A DNA stretch of 64,000 nucleotides from an uncultured Fodinibius sp. (GTDB lineage Bacteria > Bacteroidota > Rhodothermia > Balneolales > Balneolaceae), in contig CAJXMJ010000002.1 of assembly GCA_913056455.1 (NCBI GenBank), positions 787,665 through 851,664 of the forward strand. Reading direction: 5' to 3'. The position numbers and the translations under genes were made by a program. The notes under the pieces are model-generated. The model had not been told where the DNA came from and did not search any database. It was given only the letters and a program-made list of their open reading frames with translations. Shown piece by piece: positions 1 to 10,284 of this stretch (its first letter is position 1; every line of letters starts with the position of its first letter).

Positions 1-348
1 TCGAATGTGGGAGCACAAAAGGTGTTTTCAAGACCTTATACGGCCTTTGATGTAACAGTTAATAAATACTTTATGCCTAATTTAAAGTTTTCACCCTTTA
101 TTGGAATTGGAGCCGGAAATATTACCTACGACCGTAAACCTAAATTTTCGAATAGGGGATATTTTCCAACGGTATCTGCCGAAGCGGGATTGGATTACCG
201 GATATCAGAACGAATTGGAGTGCAGGTGGGATTTAATTATCGTTATTTGATTAGGGATGGCATTGATGGAATAAGTAAGGGTACAATACATGATCAGACA
301 TGGAACGTAAGTACCGGCGTAAGTTATTCGCCGAAGTTTTTGCAATAA
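1..348 (+). CDS. C-terminal fragment of an outer-membrane beta-barrel protein (possibly the barrel extension of a CsgG-type curli secretion component), truncated by the window edge
   Basis: Frame is open from base 1 (SNVGAQKVFSRPYTAFDVTVNKYFMPNLKFSPFIGIGAGN...); alternating amphipathic strands typical of OM barrels; directly upstream of curlin-repeat proteins. Confidence 0.5.
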   Translation, partial: SNVGAQKVFSRPYTAFDVTVNKYFMPNLKFSPFIGIGAGNITYDRKPKFSNRGYFPTVSAEAGLDYRISERIGVQVGFNYRYLIRDGIDGISKGTIHDQTWNVSTGVSYSPKFLQ

Positions 349-411
349 ATTATCAGAAAATATGATACTCACTTTGAGTAAAAATATTCATAAAACACAA
401 GGAGGCTCGCT

Positions 412-996
412 ATGAAATTACGCAAATTACTAATTACGGTCTTTGCAATCCTATTTATGGGTTTTGGGACAGCTTTTGGACAAGAAGACGAAAGAGAAGG
501 TCAAGCAATTAACAAACCATTTGCAATAGAAGATCTTAGTAACCCAGGAATAGAACACAACAACGCATTTACGGAGTTTGGGCTACAATATTTCCTGTCA
601 TTTGGTTTCAATATTCCAGAAAATAATGTTGGGTCAGGAGGAAATGTGGCAATTATTGAGCAGGTCGGTGTCGAGAATAGAGCTGAGTTAACCCAAAATG
701 GAAGTAACCTTTTTGGCAAGATATATCAAGAGGGAAACTTGAATACCGCGCTTGTTGAACAAAAAGGTAACCAACTTATTTCGATAGTAAGTATGCAAGG
801 GAATAACAACTATTTGGATTTTATGCAGGACGCAGATAACAAGGGAGCATATTTCCAATTTCACGGTAATAATATGCAGTTCAATGCTAAACAGACTGGT
901 TCTAACTTTTCATTATCACACCGAAATTCCAGTATACCTGCTATCAATATTGAAACAACCCGTCAGTCCCTGCCAATAATCATTAGTAATCATTAA
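412..996 (+). CDS. Curlin-repeat-like secreted protein (CsgA/CsgB-like)
   Basis: SD AAGGAGG before ATG, signal peptide, degenerate Q.G..N repeats (IIEQVGVENRAELTQNGSNLFGKIYQEGNLNTALVEQKGNQ). Confidence 0.65.
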   Translation: MKLRKLLITVFAILFMGFGTAFGQEDEREGQAINKPFAIEDLSNPGIEHNNAFTEFGLQYFLSFGFNIPENNVGSGGNVAIIEQVGVENRAELTQNGSNLFGKIYQEGNLNTALVEQKGNQLISIVSMQGNNNYLDFMQDADNKGAYFQFHGNNMQFNAKQTGSNFSLSHRNSSIPAINIETTRQSLPIIISNH

Positions 997-1022
997 TTTT
1001 AGAACGCATAGATATTTCAAAT

Positions 1023-1661
1023 ATGAAGATTAAGCATTCGCTATTCATAATTTTATGCTTTGTAATACTATCTGGCTGTTCTAAGGAAACCATTACGCCC
1101 GAAACCTTTGGTAATATTGATGGTCAGGTTTTAAACAGTGAGACCGAAGAAGGGGTTGGCGGGGTTAATATTACCACTTCTCCCGCCACAAACTCAATAT
1201 TAACAAATAAGGATGGCAGTTTTGGTCTTAATGAAGTTACCACCGGTAATTATAATGTAACGGCCAGTAAGTCCGGTTATGAGTCAGCGACAGTAAGCGT
1301 TAACGTCCGTGAAGACAAAACGGCAACGGCACAGATTTTTCTCGATCCCGAAGGTAAAAACGGGGAGCAAAGTTTAACAGCCGAAGTTACCGCTTGGAAC
1401 CAGAGGACAGTTGATGTGGATACCACAGACAGTGACAGTACATTTGTGGATGTAGAATACCAAGTGATGAATAACAGTGAAGATATCGATATAGACGAAT
1501 ACGAAGTTTATTTTGATATTTATACCTCTGGTGAAACGTTTTCTAGGGAAGAAGGGGATACAGCACTTGCTGCCGGCGAAAGAAATATTGGGGAGTTTTC
1601 AAAATATGCTCACCAAACCACAATAGATTCTGTAGTGGTAAGTGGTACCTATGCCGAGTAA
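1023..1661 (+). CDS. Lipoprotein with carboxypeptidase-regulatory-like (CarboxypepD_reg) domain
   Basis: Lipobox LSGCSK; GNIDGQVLNSETEEGVGGVNITTSPATNSILTNKDGSFGLNEVTTGNYNVTASKSGY. Confidence 0.7.
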   Translation: MKIKHSLFIILCFVILSGCSKETITPETFGNIDGQVLNSETEEGVGGVNITTSPATNSILTNKDGSFGLNEVTTGNYNVTASKSGYESATVSVNVREDKTATAQIFLDPEGKNGEQSLTAEVTAWNQRTVDVDTTDSDSTFVDVEYQVMNNSEDIDIDEYEVYFDIYTSGETFSREEGDTALAAGERNIGEFSKYAHQTTIDSVVVSGTYAE

Positions 1662-1715
1662 GTAGCCGGATGGTTTTATATAGTTAGATCGGAGTGGCTG
1701 TGTTATCTTTTTAAT

Positions 1716-2723
1716 ATGAAAAACTCGCGTAAAAAATATTGGTTTTATAGGGTTGTTTCTGTTGTTGTACTGGCAACACTGGTATTCCTGTTGAAATATG
1801 ACCTGAAACGGCTTATTGATACTGCTCCCTTGTCACCTTCAACTCCGGAAACACAGCAGTTAACTCCCCCGGATTCATATTTCTTTTCTCCCGATAGTAG
1901 CATTCCGGATAATGGGACACTAAGCGATTTGGATTATATTGATAAACCAACGGTACCATTATATCAGTATTCTGAAATCCTTGAACCGAATATTCAGAAG
2001 AATATTGACACCTCTGGAATTACGGTTGAAAGGATTGCGCTTAAAAAACCAGAGAAAGAGGAGGGAACTGGGGTGATTCAACAGGAGCAATCAGGTACGG
2101 ATGTATTTTCGGATCTTCCTGATATTGCCAACGAAATTGGTTTCAGCTGGATAGCCAATAATCACTGGGAGGCAATTAATTTTAATTTAACAAGGTCGAA
2201 GAATCGTAAGCCGTCAACAAGAATTGTTCAAGTGAATAATAATATAAGTTATCACGATGTTGGACTGAATAACGATTTGGATGATCAAGCCGTTAGTAGT
2301 TTTGGTAATAGGCGCATAGTAACCCATATTGGAAATTTCAATTATACGAGCCAAACATTGTATAATACATATAATTCTGATTTGATTGTCAGCTCGATAG
2401 GGGATTACAATTCAACTGTTCAGAACGTTTTTAATGCATATAATGCACGGCTTACGGTAACCCAGAACGGGTCATTTAACAGAGTAAAACAAGATATTTA
2501 TTCTCGAGACGTTTTTGGTACGTTTAACCAAACTGAAAGCCAAGTACGACAATTCGGCAGTTATAATTTGTTCAGGTCGCAACAAGTTGGTGTATCAAAT
2601 ACCATAAAGACGATTCAGCGGGGTAGTTTTAACAATGTTGATATTACTCAGCGTGGGAACCATAACTCCGCGCAGGTTCATCAGTCCGGGCAGGGTAATA
2701 CTGTGACTATTAATCAGAATTGA
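1716..2723 (+). CDS. Curlin-repeat protein, second subunit/nucleator-like
   Basis: N-terminal TM/signal; C-terminal repeats VTQNGSFNRVKQ, QQVGVSNTIKTIQRGSFNNVDITQRGNHNSAQVHQSGQGNTVTINQN. Confidence 0.65.
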   Translation: MKNSRKKYWFYRVVSVVVLATLVFLLKYDLKRLIDTAPLSPSTPETQQLTPPDSYFFSPDSSIPDNGTLSDLDYIDKPTVPLYQYSEILEPNIQKNIDTSGITVERIALKKPEKEEGTGVIQQEQSGTDVFSDLPDIANEIGFSWIANNHWEAINFNLTRSKNRKPSTRIVQVNNNISYHDVGLNNDLDDQAVSSFGNRRIVTHIGNFNYTSQTLYNTYNSDLIVSSIGDYNSTVQNVFNAYNARLTVTQNGSFNRVKQDIYSRDVFGTFNQTESQVRQFGSYNLFRSQQVGVSNTIKTIQRGSFNNVDITQRGNHNSAQVHQSGQGNTVTINQN

Positions 2724-2774
2724 GGCGACGAAGGGGGGCAGTAACACCTCCCCACTAAGCCCTACCAAAGCAGG

Positions 2775-3749
2775 TTAATTAAAAGAGAGTAAAACAGCTC
2801 CGCCCGAAGTTCGTGCAGACACTTTTGGCCCACCGCCATTCAATTTGCCATCTATTTCATTATTCTCCATATCTCCCGAAAAGTTATTGAATGTTCCTTG
2901 GACAAAAGTGCCCTTCAACTGCAAGTCAACACCGATGTTTTTTGGGATAGTAATATTCACATTTCCACCACTTGTTTTAAGATCAACCCATTGATCTATA
3001 GAGGTAAGATGGGCTTTTATGTTGCCACCGCTTGTTGCTGCCTTAACACTTCCACTAATATCTGAAAGCGTAACATGTCCCCCGCTTGTTTTGGCTTGTA
3101 GTGTGCCGCTTACAGTGTTGGCGGTAATGTGTCCACCGCTTGTTCGAACATCTAAATCACCTTCAATGTTGGATATATTAATATGTCCGCCGGATGTTTT
3201 AGCTTCTAGTTTTCCCTTTAGGTTTGCCAGATTTAGATGCCCTCCGCTTGTGGCAATCGTTTGATCTCCTTCAAGGTTCTTTGCCTCAATGTGTCCTCCG
3301 CTTGTTTTGAGATCAGTTCTCATCTCCTTTGGGGCAAGTATCACAAATGAAATAGACGGGCGATCGTTATTCCATGACGACCAGCTACTATTCTTTTTAT
3401 GTTTGGCAATTGCTTTTATAGAGTTCCCGGATTGTGAAATGTCAATCTCCCATTTGTCAAGATCAATGTCGCTTGGTGTAAGGTTATTGCCATCCTTTCG
3501 GACGTACATCTCAACACGAACCGTATTCGAATTTGAACCCTCAACGGTGATATGTCCCCCCCCCGAGGTACGGGCCTGAAGTTCTCCGGGTGTGTTGATA
3601 TTAAATTCTTCAACGCGGTAAGGGTCATCCTGGTCGAATGATTCGGGATTAACTGAAGCAAATGAAGTACCCATTAAAATAAGACTGAAAATGAGTGAAA
3701 ATGTCAATGCAATTAAAACTTTGGATAAGTATATATTCCGTGCAGTCAT
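2775..3749 (-). CDS. DUF4097-like secreted beta-helix protein with TSGGHI repeats
   Basis: Signal peptide and about nine TSGG(H/N)(I/V/L) repeats spaced about 18-22 aa. Confidence 0.75.
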   Translation of the reverse strand: MTARNIYLSKVLIALTFSLIFSLILMGTSFASVNPESFDQDDPYRVEEFNINTPGELQARTSGGGHITVEGSNSNTVRVEMYVRKDGNNLTPSDIDLDKWEIDISQSGNSIKAIAKHKKNSSWSSWNNDRPSISFVILAPKEMRTDLKTSGGHIEAKNLEGDQTIATSGGHLNLANLKGKLEAKTSGGHINISNIEGDLDVRTSGGHITANTVSGTLQAKTSGGHVTLSDISGSVKAATSGGNIKAHLTSIDQWVDLKTSGGNVNITIPKNIGVDLQLKGTFVQGTFNNFSGDMENNEIDGKLNGGGPKVSARTSGGAVLLSFN

Positions 3750-3911
3750 AAGTCCTCCTTGTTTTATTTATGAAGTCGCGTTTTGGCTATACGCTATTCA
3801 TTCCAAAAGTGTTTCACAATGTGGGATTCCTGATGGGTTTTGAGGTAGGAGAGCTGCTATCAATTCATTATTTTCAGACAGCTTAGAAACAGGATAAAAT
3901 GAAAGTTACTT

Positions 3912-4763
3912 ATGAAGTTACCATTTGTACTTGCCAAGCGGTTTGTGGCGGGAGAATCATTTGACCAGGCGATGCCTAAAGTTAAAGCGCTGAATGAAAA
4001 AGAAATAAAAGTAACGCTCGACTTGCTGGGTGAAAATGTGGAAGACCGGCAAACTGCAGATGAGACCGTCGAGAATTATATTAAGCTTTTGAATGATATC
4101 AACGAGTCGGAATTAGATAGTACGATATCAATCAAGCTTACCATGATGGGGCTGGATATCGACCGTAACTACTGCAGAGATAATGTGTTCAAATTACTCG
4201 ATGTTGCCCGTGAAAACGATCAGTTTGTTCGTATTGACATGGAGGGCTCTGACTATACGCAGATGACCATTGATATTTTTAAGGAAGCCTTTCAGGAATA
4301 TGGCAAGCATGTGGGAATTGTAATTCAGGCCTATCTACATCGTACGAAAGAGGACATCGAAGAACTGGCTGAAATTGGGGCTGATGTACGACTTTGTAAG
4401 GGGGCTTATAAAGAGCCTAAAGATATTGCCCTGCAAAATATGGATGATATCCGCGAAGCATTCAAAGAGTATGCTGAGGTCTTATTGGATAAGACACCCT
4501 ATCCCCGTATTGCAACTCATGATGATGAACTGATAAACTGGACTAAAGAATATACCCAATCAAACGATATAGGAAAATCCCGATTCGAGTTTCAGATGTT
4601 GTATGGGTTGCGTCAGGAAACGATGGAAGAGTTTGCGGCTAAGGACTTCAATGCACGTATTTATGTGCCCTTTGGTACCATGTGGTTTCCCTATTTCAAG
4701 CGCCGCCTGATGGAACGAAAAGAGAACATCTGGTTCGTCCTCTCCACATTATTTCAGAAATAA
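3912..4763 (+). CDS. Proline dehydrogenase
   Basis: Monofunctional ProDH-like: LVAHDDE-type motif (IATHDDELI), FEFQMLYGLR, YVPFGTMWFPYFKRRLMER. Confidence 0.85.
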   Translation: MKLPFVLAKRFVAGESFDQAMPKVKALNEKEIKVTLDLLGENVEDRQTADETVENYIKLLNDINESELDSTISIKLTMMGLDIDRNYCRDNVFKLLDVARENDQFVRIDMEGSDYTQMTIDIFKEAFQEYGKHVGIVIQAYLHRTKEDIEELAEIGADVRLCKGAYKEPKDIALQNMDDIREAFKEYAEVLLDKTPYPRIATHDDELINWTKEYTQSNDIGKSRFEFQMLYGLRQETMEEFAAKDFNARIYVPFGTMWFPYFKRRLMERKENIWFVLSTLFQK

Positions 4764-4764
4764 T

Positions 4765-5139
4765 ATGGGGATCTCACCTGAGGTACATCGGTATATACTT
4801 GCCGTCCTGTTTTTAATAACAGGCATACTCCATTTTGTAAAGCCGAAGCTCTTTACCAACATTATGCCTGACTATATTCCTTATCACCTTGCAATGGTAT
4901 ATATCAGTGGCGTAGCAGAGATTATTGGTGGATTGGGAATCCTGTTTGAGAAGACACAATTATGGGCGGGATGGGGGTTAATTCTGCTGTTGATTGCTGT
5001 ATTCCCTGCAAATATCAATATGGCAGTCGAATCTATTCAGAAATCGGGTTACGCTTCACTATTCAGTATTGTAACGATCCTTCGCTTGCCGCTACAATTT
5101 GTGCTGATTTACTGGGTGTATTGGGCATGTCTTAGGTAG
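4765..5139 (+). CDS. DoxX family membrane protein
   Basis: Four TM helices, FLITGILHFVKPKLFTNIMPDYIPYHLAMVYISGVAEIIGGLG. Confidence 0.75.
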   Translation: MGISPEVHRYILAVLFLITGILHFVKPKLFTNIMPDYIPYHLAMVYISGVAEIIGGLGILFEKTQLWAGWGLILLLIAVFPANINMAVESIQKSGYASLFSIVTILRLPLQFVLIYWVYWACLR

Positions 5140-5208
5140 AAGTTAAAAGCAAGAAGTAGAAAAAAGAAAACTTTCACTTCTTGCTTCTGACAACGTTATA
5201 TTTATTTC

Positions 5209-7356
5209 ATGATAAACTACAAACGGCTTAATAAAAATCTACTTCCAATTTTAATTGGTGGTGGGTTACTCTTCATTCCACTGGTCGGTGACTTTCACAT
5301 TGAGTCAGCCATACTTATCTCTTTAGTGGGATGCTTTTGGGGCGGAATTAAGGCAAGCAATCAATCCCTAGAAAACGATTTTTATGCTGCCCTCAGAATT
5401 ATCGGGTATTTATTTTTGGTGGGTTTGCCATTGCTTGCAAATGCTTTTTTTACAGGCTGTTTTAGTATACACGGACTGGCATTTTGGATACTCTTTCCCG
5501 CGCCCAGTGTGTTTTTTGGATATGCAATTGGACGACTAATTCGCAACTCCGGATTGCCATACGCCAAGACGATAACGATTGGGGTGCTTTTATTTATTGG
5601 AGTGGGCATTTTATTAATTGAATTGATGACCTTTCCGCAGGTTTATTTCTTTAATCATGTATGGGGCGGTTGGCCTGGTCCCATTTATGATGAGATTGTG
5701 AAAGTAAATATAGCAACGGTCTTTTTTCGAACCCTAACCTTGTTATGGGTTATTCTTCTGTGGCATATTCCGACCTTGGATAAGAGTCGATATGCGAAAT
5801 GGATTGTGGGTGTTTCAGCGATCGTGATTTTTATGGGTTATACACAGCTAACGGAGGTTGGTATTCATTCTCCACGCTGGTACCTACAGAAGGAATTGGG
5901 CGGGCATCAATCGACAGAACACTTTGATCTGTACTACGATCAAGATCTTTACAGTAATTATGAAATTGATTTGCTGGCGAAAGAACACGAGTTTTATTTT
6001 GACCAGATTTCGAGTCAGCTTGCATTGGCTGAGCGAGATTCTTCGAATAAAATCGAAAGCTATTTGTACGGGCATCCCTGGCAAAAAAAGCAGTTGGTGG
6101 GCGCCAAGTTCACCAGCTATGTACCGGTGTGGCTGGAGCAGGACCAACTGCATATTGCCAAGCAGCAGATGCGGTCAAGCCTTAAGCATGAGCTTGTACA
6201 TGTCATGGCCAAACAGTTTGGAAATTGGTTTAACGCCAGCTGGAGCATAGGTTTAATTGAGGGTATTGCTGTAGCTATTGCCGGAGGTTCCTCATCGACA
6301 TCGACCATTCATCAAATGGTAGTATCTGAAAAGCCATATCCTTCTGCAAAAGAATTGGAAAAAGCGCTTTCGTTTTGGGGATTCTACGGTGGACGTTCGG
6401 GCGCAAATTATACCACCAGCGGATCGTTTGTACAATATTTGATGCAGAATTATCCAGTAGAATCCTTGAAAAAAGCTTATCGGACCGGAAGTTTGCAACG
6501 AGCGTATCAAGTAGATTGGCAAACATTGGTGAATGAATGGCATGCGATGTTGGATACGGTTGAAGTGGATTCTTTAGATCAACAGGTTGCACGTCGTATT
6601 TTTGGTATGCGATCGCTTTTTGAGAAAGAGTGTCCGCATATAGTTTCTGACTTTGCTGCTGCCCATGATAATTATCGTTTCTCTATGGCAAACCAAGATA
6701 CGGTACAGGCATTGAATTTTTTAGATCAGGCTTTGGTTGAGGCGGATAGCGCTAAACCGATAAAAACAGAATGGAGCTATCGTAATTTGGTGGGCGGGCA
6801 GCCTCTAAAAGTACGTCAGGCCGCAACACTGAGTGATACCACAGTAGATTTACAGCTTCTTTATGCGGATGCCTTTGCCATGGTTGGAAATTTGGAAATG
6901 GCAGATCGACATCTTTCAGAAGGTCAAAAGTTGTATGAGGGAAATCCGGACTCGCTGCTAAAACCGGCGTTGGAAACGCGAATTAATCGTCGCCAATGGG
7001 AAATATATCGGGAGATGACCTATAACAATACTCTGCCTGATTCTGCTTCATTTGATGAAGCACTATACCGGACAAAGGTACGAAGTGTACGTAAAGTCAT
7101 TGAACAGGAGCGGTGGGATGAGATGCAACTGTATGCAGCTCTGCTACTGGGGAAATCACTGCAGCGAAAATATTTTGATGACTACCAGCAGTTGATCCAT
7201 CACCTTGCGTTTCAAAATGATATGAATTTGGTTGAACAGCTCATTGAGCAGCTAAGAGAATTGCCACTGCGAAATCGCTATCGTGATCGATTGCAACAAG
7301 AGGGGGAGTGGATGCAGTTTTTCGAAACGGGAAGAGAAAATGGGAGTTATGATTAA
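5209..7356 (+). CDS. Multi-TM protein with gluzincin-like (peptidase MA-like) domain
   Basis: N-terminal TM helices then LKHELVHVMAKQFGNWFNASWSIGLIEGIAVAI (HExxH with downstream E). Confidence 0.6.
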   Translation: MINYKRLNKNLLPILIGGGLLFIPLVGDFHIESAILISLVGCFWGGIKASNQSLENDFYAALRIIGYLFLVGLPLLANAFFTGCFSIHGLAFWILFPAPSVFFGYAIGRLIRNSGLPYAKTITIGVLLFIGVGILLIELMTFPQVYFFNHVWGGWPGPIYDEIVKVNIATVFFRTLTLLWVILLWHIPTLDKSRYAKWIVGVSAIVIFMGYTQLTEVGIHSPRWYLQKELGGHQSTEHFDLYYDQDLYSNYEIDLLAKEHEFYFDQISSQLALAERDSSNKIESYLYGHPWQKKQLVGAKFTSYVPVWLEQDQLHIAKQQMRSSLKHELVHVMAKQFGNWFNASWSIGLIEGIAVAIAGGSSSTSTIHQMVVSEKPYPSAKELEKALSFWGFYGGRSGANYTTSGSFVQYLMQNYPVESLKKAYRTGSLQRAYQVDWQTLVNEWHAMLDTVEVDSLDQQVARRIFGMRSLFEKECPHIVSDFAAAHDNYRFSMANQDTVQALNFLDQALVEADSAKPIKTEWSYRNLVGGQPLKVRQAATLSDTTVDLQLLYADAFAMVGNLEMADRHLSEGQKLYEGNPDSLLKPALETRINRRQWEIYREMTYNNTLPDSASFDEALYRTKVRSVRKVIEQERWDEMQLYAALLLGKSLQRKYFDDYQQLIHHLAFQNDMNLVEQLIEQLRELPLRNRYRDRLQQEGEWMQFFETGRENGSYD

Positions 7357-7410
7357 ATATTTATTGATTTAGTATAGTCTGAAAGAAAATATAAAAGGCA
7401 AAACACCGAT

Positions 7411-7944
7411 ATGAAGGAGTATACGCTATCTTTTTGGGAAGCGAATATGTACTCATTGTTAGTTTATATTCCTATTATCCTAGGATACTACATCCCCTAT
7501 GGGCTTCTTTATGGATGGTCATCCTTTGGAGTAGATATCATTCAGGGAATTGGTAATCCGTTGTTCTTTTTAATTATTATTTTTTTGGGAATTGCTCTAC
7601 ATGAACTTATTCACGCTTTAAGCTGGTGGTGGATGGATGATATTCCATGGGAGAACATTCATTTTGGATTTAAGTGGATGGTGTTGACGCCTTATGTTCA
7701 CTGTCCCGAACCAATAGAAGTAAGGAATTATCGCTGGGGGGTAGCAATGCCAGGTATTATATTAGGTGTAATCCCCTATGCATTTGCCCTTATCTTCCAG
7801 AATGGGTTGCTGCTGGGATTTGGGTTCTTTTTTACTCTTGCGGCCAGCGGGGATATATTAATTTTGTGGTTACTGCGTGATGTCAGATCCGGTAAAAAAG
7901 TGCAAGATCATCCTGATCTCATTGGTTGTAAGGTTCTAAAATAA
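7411..7944 (+). CDS. DUF3267-like membrane putative zinc metallopeptidase
   Basis: TM helices with ALHELIHALSWWWM. Confidence 0.6.
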   Translation: MKEYTLSFWEANMYSLLVYIPIILGYYIPYGLLYGWSSFGVDIIQGIGNPLFFLIIIFLGIALHELIHALSWWWMDDIPWENIHFGFKWMVLTPYVHCPEPIEVRNYRWGVAMPGIILGVIPYAFALIFQNGLLLGFGFFFTLAASGDILILWLLRDVRSGKKVQDHPDLIGCKVLK

Positions 7945-7965
7945 AAGACAAAGTATTTCAACGTT

Positions 7966-8637
7966 ATGAGTAATCGAAAATTTGTAGATCACTCAAATTA
8001 TAAAGAGTATCCTGTTGAGGAGATGCGTCAACGTGCTCGTTCGTTTTACGAAGATATGAAACGGCGTAGGACAGTACGTGATTTTTCGAGCAGAGACGTT
8101 CCGATAGAGGTAATCAAGGATTGTATTCGGGCAGCGGGAAGAGCCCCCAATGGAGCAAACAAACAGCCTTGGCATTTTGCAGTAGTTAGTGACCCTGAAT
8201 TAAAAAAAGAAATTCGAGAGGCTGCGGAGAAAGAGGAGCAAGAATTTTATGAGCGCAGAGCTACAGATGAATGGCTGGACGCCCTGGCCCCTCTCGGTAC
8301 TGATGCTGAAAAACCTTTTCTGGAAGAAGCCCCCTATCTCATTGCCATATTTTCTGAGAGTTATGGAATCAGCGAGGAGGGTGAAAAAGAAACCCATTAT
8401 TATGTGAAAGAATCAGTTGGAATTGCTACCGGAATGTTGATTACAGCTATTCACAAAGCCGGTTTGGCTTCCCTTACTCATACTCCAAGTCCCATGGGGT
8501 TTTTGAACGAGATTTTGGACCGCCCGGAAAATGAGCGCCCATTTCTTCTTTTAGTGGTAGGATATCCCAAAGAGAATGTAAAAGTTCCGGATATCAGTAA
8601 AAAATCATTGGATGAGATCGCAAGCTTACATCAATAA
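7966..8637 (+). CDS. Nitroreductase family protein
   Basis: [42 protein letters not shown]. Confidence 0.9.
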   Translation: MSNRKFVDHSNYKEYPVEEMRQRARSFYEDMKRRRTVRDFSSRDVPIEVIKDCIRAAGRAPNGANKQPWHFAVVSDPELKKEIREAAEKEEQEFYERRATDEWLDALAPLGTDAEKPFLEEAPYLIAIFSESYGISEEGEKETHYYVKESVGIATGMLITAIHKAGLASLTHTPSPMGFLNEILDRPENERPFLLLVVGYPKENVKVPDISKKSLDEIASLHQ

Positions 8638-8771
8638 AGGAATAGGTAGTGAGGACTTTCTTTCCCTTGTAATGGTCGATTTTAATAAAGTCAGAATAAA
8701 AAATATATTGGAATAGAGAATTTATTAGACCACACTGAAATAGTTCTTAACGCTCAAAAAAAATTAAATCA

Positions 8772-10268
8772 TTGTCTGAAGCTAATAATACGCTTTTAGA
8801 ACGGTATAGATTGGCACTGGATGGGGCCGATATAGGCATTTGGGACTGGGTGGATATTGATAAAAAAGAACAGTGGTGGTCATCCGAGTTTTATAATTTA
8901 TTGGGATACGAAGAGGAAGAGATTGAAGCCAATATTGATAATTTCAGATCACTCCTGCATCCCGATGATGAGGAAAAGGCATTTGGTGCTCTGGAGAATC
9001 ATTTAAGTGCCGGTACCGGTGATTCCATAACATTAGAATATCGATTACAGACTAAGTCCGGAGAATACAGATGGTTTCAGGCTTCGGCGAAAGCCACTTA
9101 TGATAAGGATGGAAATCCGATTCGTATGGCCGGAAGTATTATCGATATTAATAATCGCAAAGAGGCAGAGCTAAACTTGGAAGAGGAGCATAATCTGCTT
9201 CGTACTATTATTGATAATATTCCGGCATGTGTTTATGTAAAGGATATGGACGGTCGCAAAATAATAGCGAATCGGTCCGAGTATGAATTGTGGGGCTTTG
9301 ACCGGGAAGAGCAGATCTTAGGAAAAAGAGATTCGGATTTGAACAAGGAAGGGATTGCAGCGCTCTCGGAAAATGAAGACCGGCAGGTTTTGGAAACCGG
9401 TGAACCTATTATTGATAAGGATGCCTATACCGAAATTGATGGGAAAGAGTATGTGTTGCTGGTTTCTAAAATCCCTTTGAAGGACAGCAATGGAAATATT
9501 GTGGGATTGGTTGGTATTAGTAATGATATTACTGAGCGCAAGAAGATGGAGGATAAGCTGCGTGAACGAAATCAGCAGCTTGAAAAGCTGAATAATATGA
9601 CGAATAAAATTTATTGAGTTGTTGGTCACGATCTTAAGACTCCGCTGTCATCTATTTTGGGTTTATCTGATTTATTGCTTAGTGAAACGGATGATGAAGA
9701 GGCTTTGAAAGAAAACTTGAGTATTATTCGACAGTCAGCGCTAAAGATGTCTGACTTATTAGGGGATCTACTGAATTGGGCGCGCATCCAAACAGATGAT
9801 CTATCCCTAAATAAAAAGGAGTTTTCAATTTGTGAAACAGTACGGGATACGATTGAACTACTTGCGATTATTGCCGAGCAGAAGGATATTGATTTACAGT
9901 TTAGCAGTGAGCAATCATTTCAGGTTTATGCTGATAAACAACTGATTGCGACGATTGTCCGGAACTTCATCTCAAATGCGCTTAAATTTTCTGATGAAGG
10001 GGATACAATAGAAGTGAGTGTACATCGTGCTAAAGAGTACTGGAAGGTGTCTGTTAAGGATGAGGGAATGGGTATGTCTGAGGAATACGTCGAGCGGCTT
10101 TTTCATGAGCGGAAGCATCCCCAAAAAGAAGGAACTCAAAATGAAAAGGGAAGTGGTATTGGATTGAAACTTTGCAAAGAGCTGGCCGAGCGGCACGGTG
10201 GACAGATATCGGTCAAAAGTGAACTAGGCAAAGGATCCACATTTACCTTACGTATTCCATATGGTTAG
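8772..10268 (+). pseudogene. PAS-PAS histidine kinase interrupted by an in-frame TGA (9615-9617)
   Basis: Same frame on both sides: ...NNMTNKIY*VVGHDLKTPLSSILGLSDLL...; HisKA H-box directly after the stop, HATPase_c follows; likely TTG start at 8772. Confidence 0.7.
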
Positions 10269-10284
10269 CATCCCCAGTAAATAA

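Noticed and set aside
3019-3579. Plus-strand ORFs with CPPLV repeats
   Set aside because: Antisense translation of the TSGGHI repeats; the minus-strand gene has signal peptide and coherent domain.
9615-9617. Selenocysteine at the in-frame TGA
   Set aside because: No SECIS-like hairpin that I could support and no reason for Sec next to a HisKA H-box; kept only as a low-probability option.
9657-10268. Separate kinase gene starting at TTG 9657
   Set aside because: Start would fall after the H-box; same frame as the upstream ORF, so better read as one interrupted gene.
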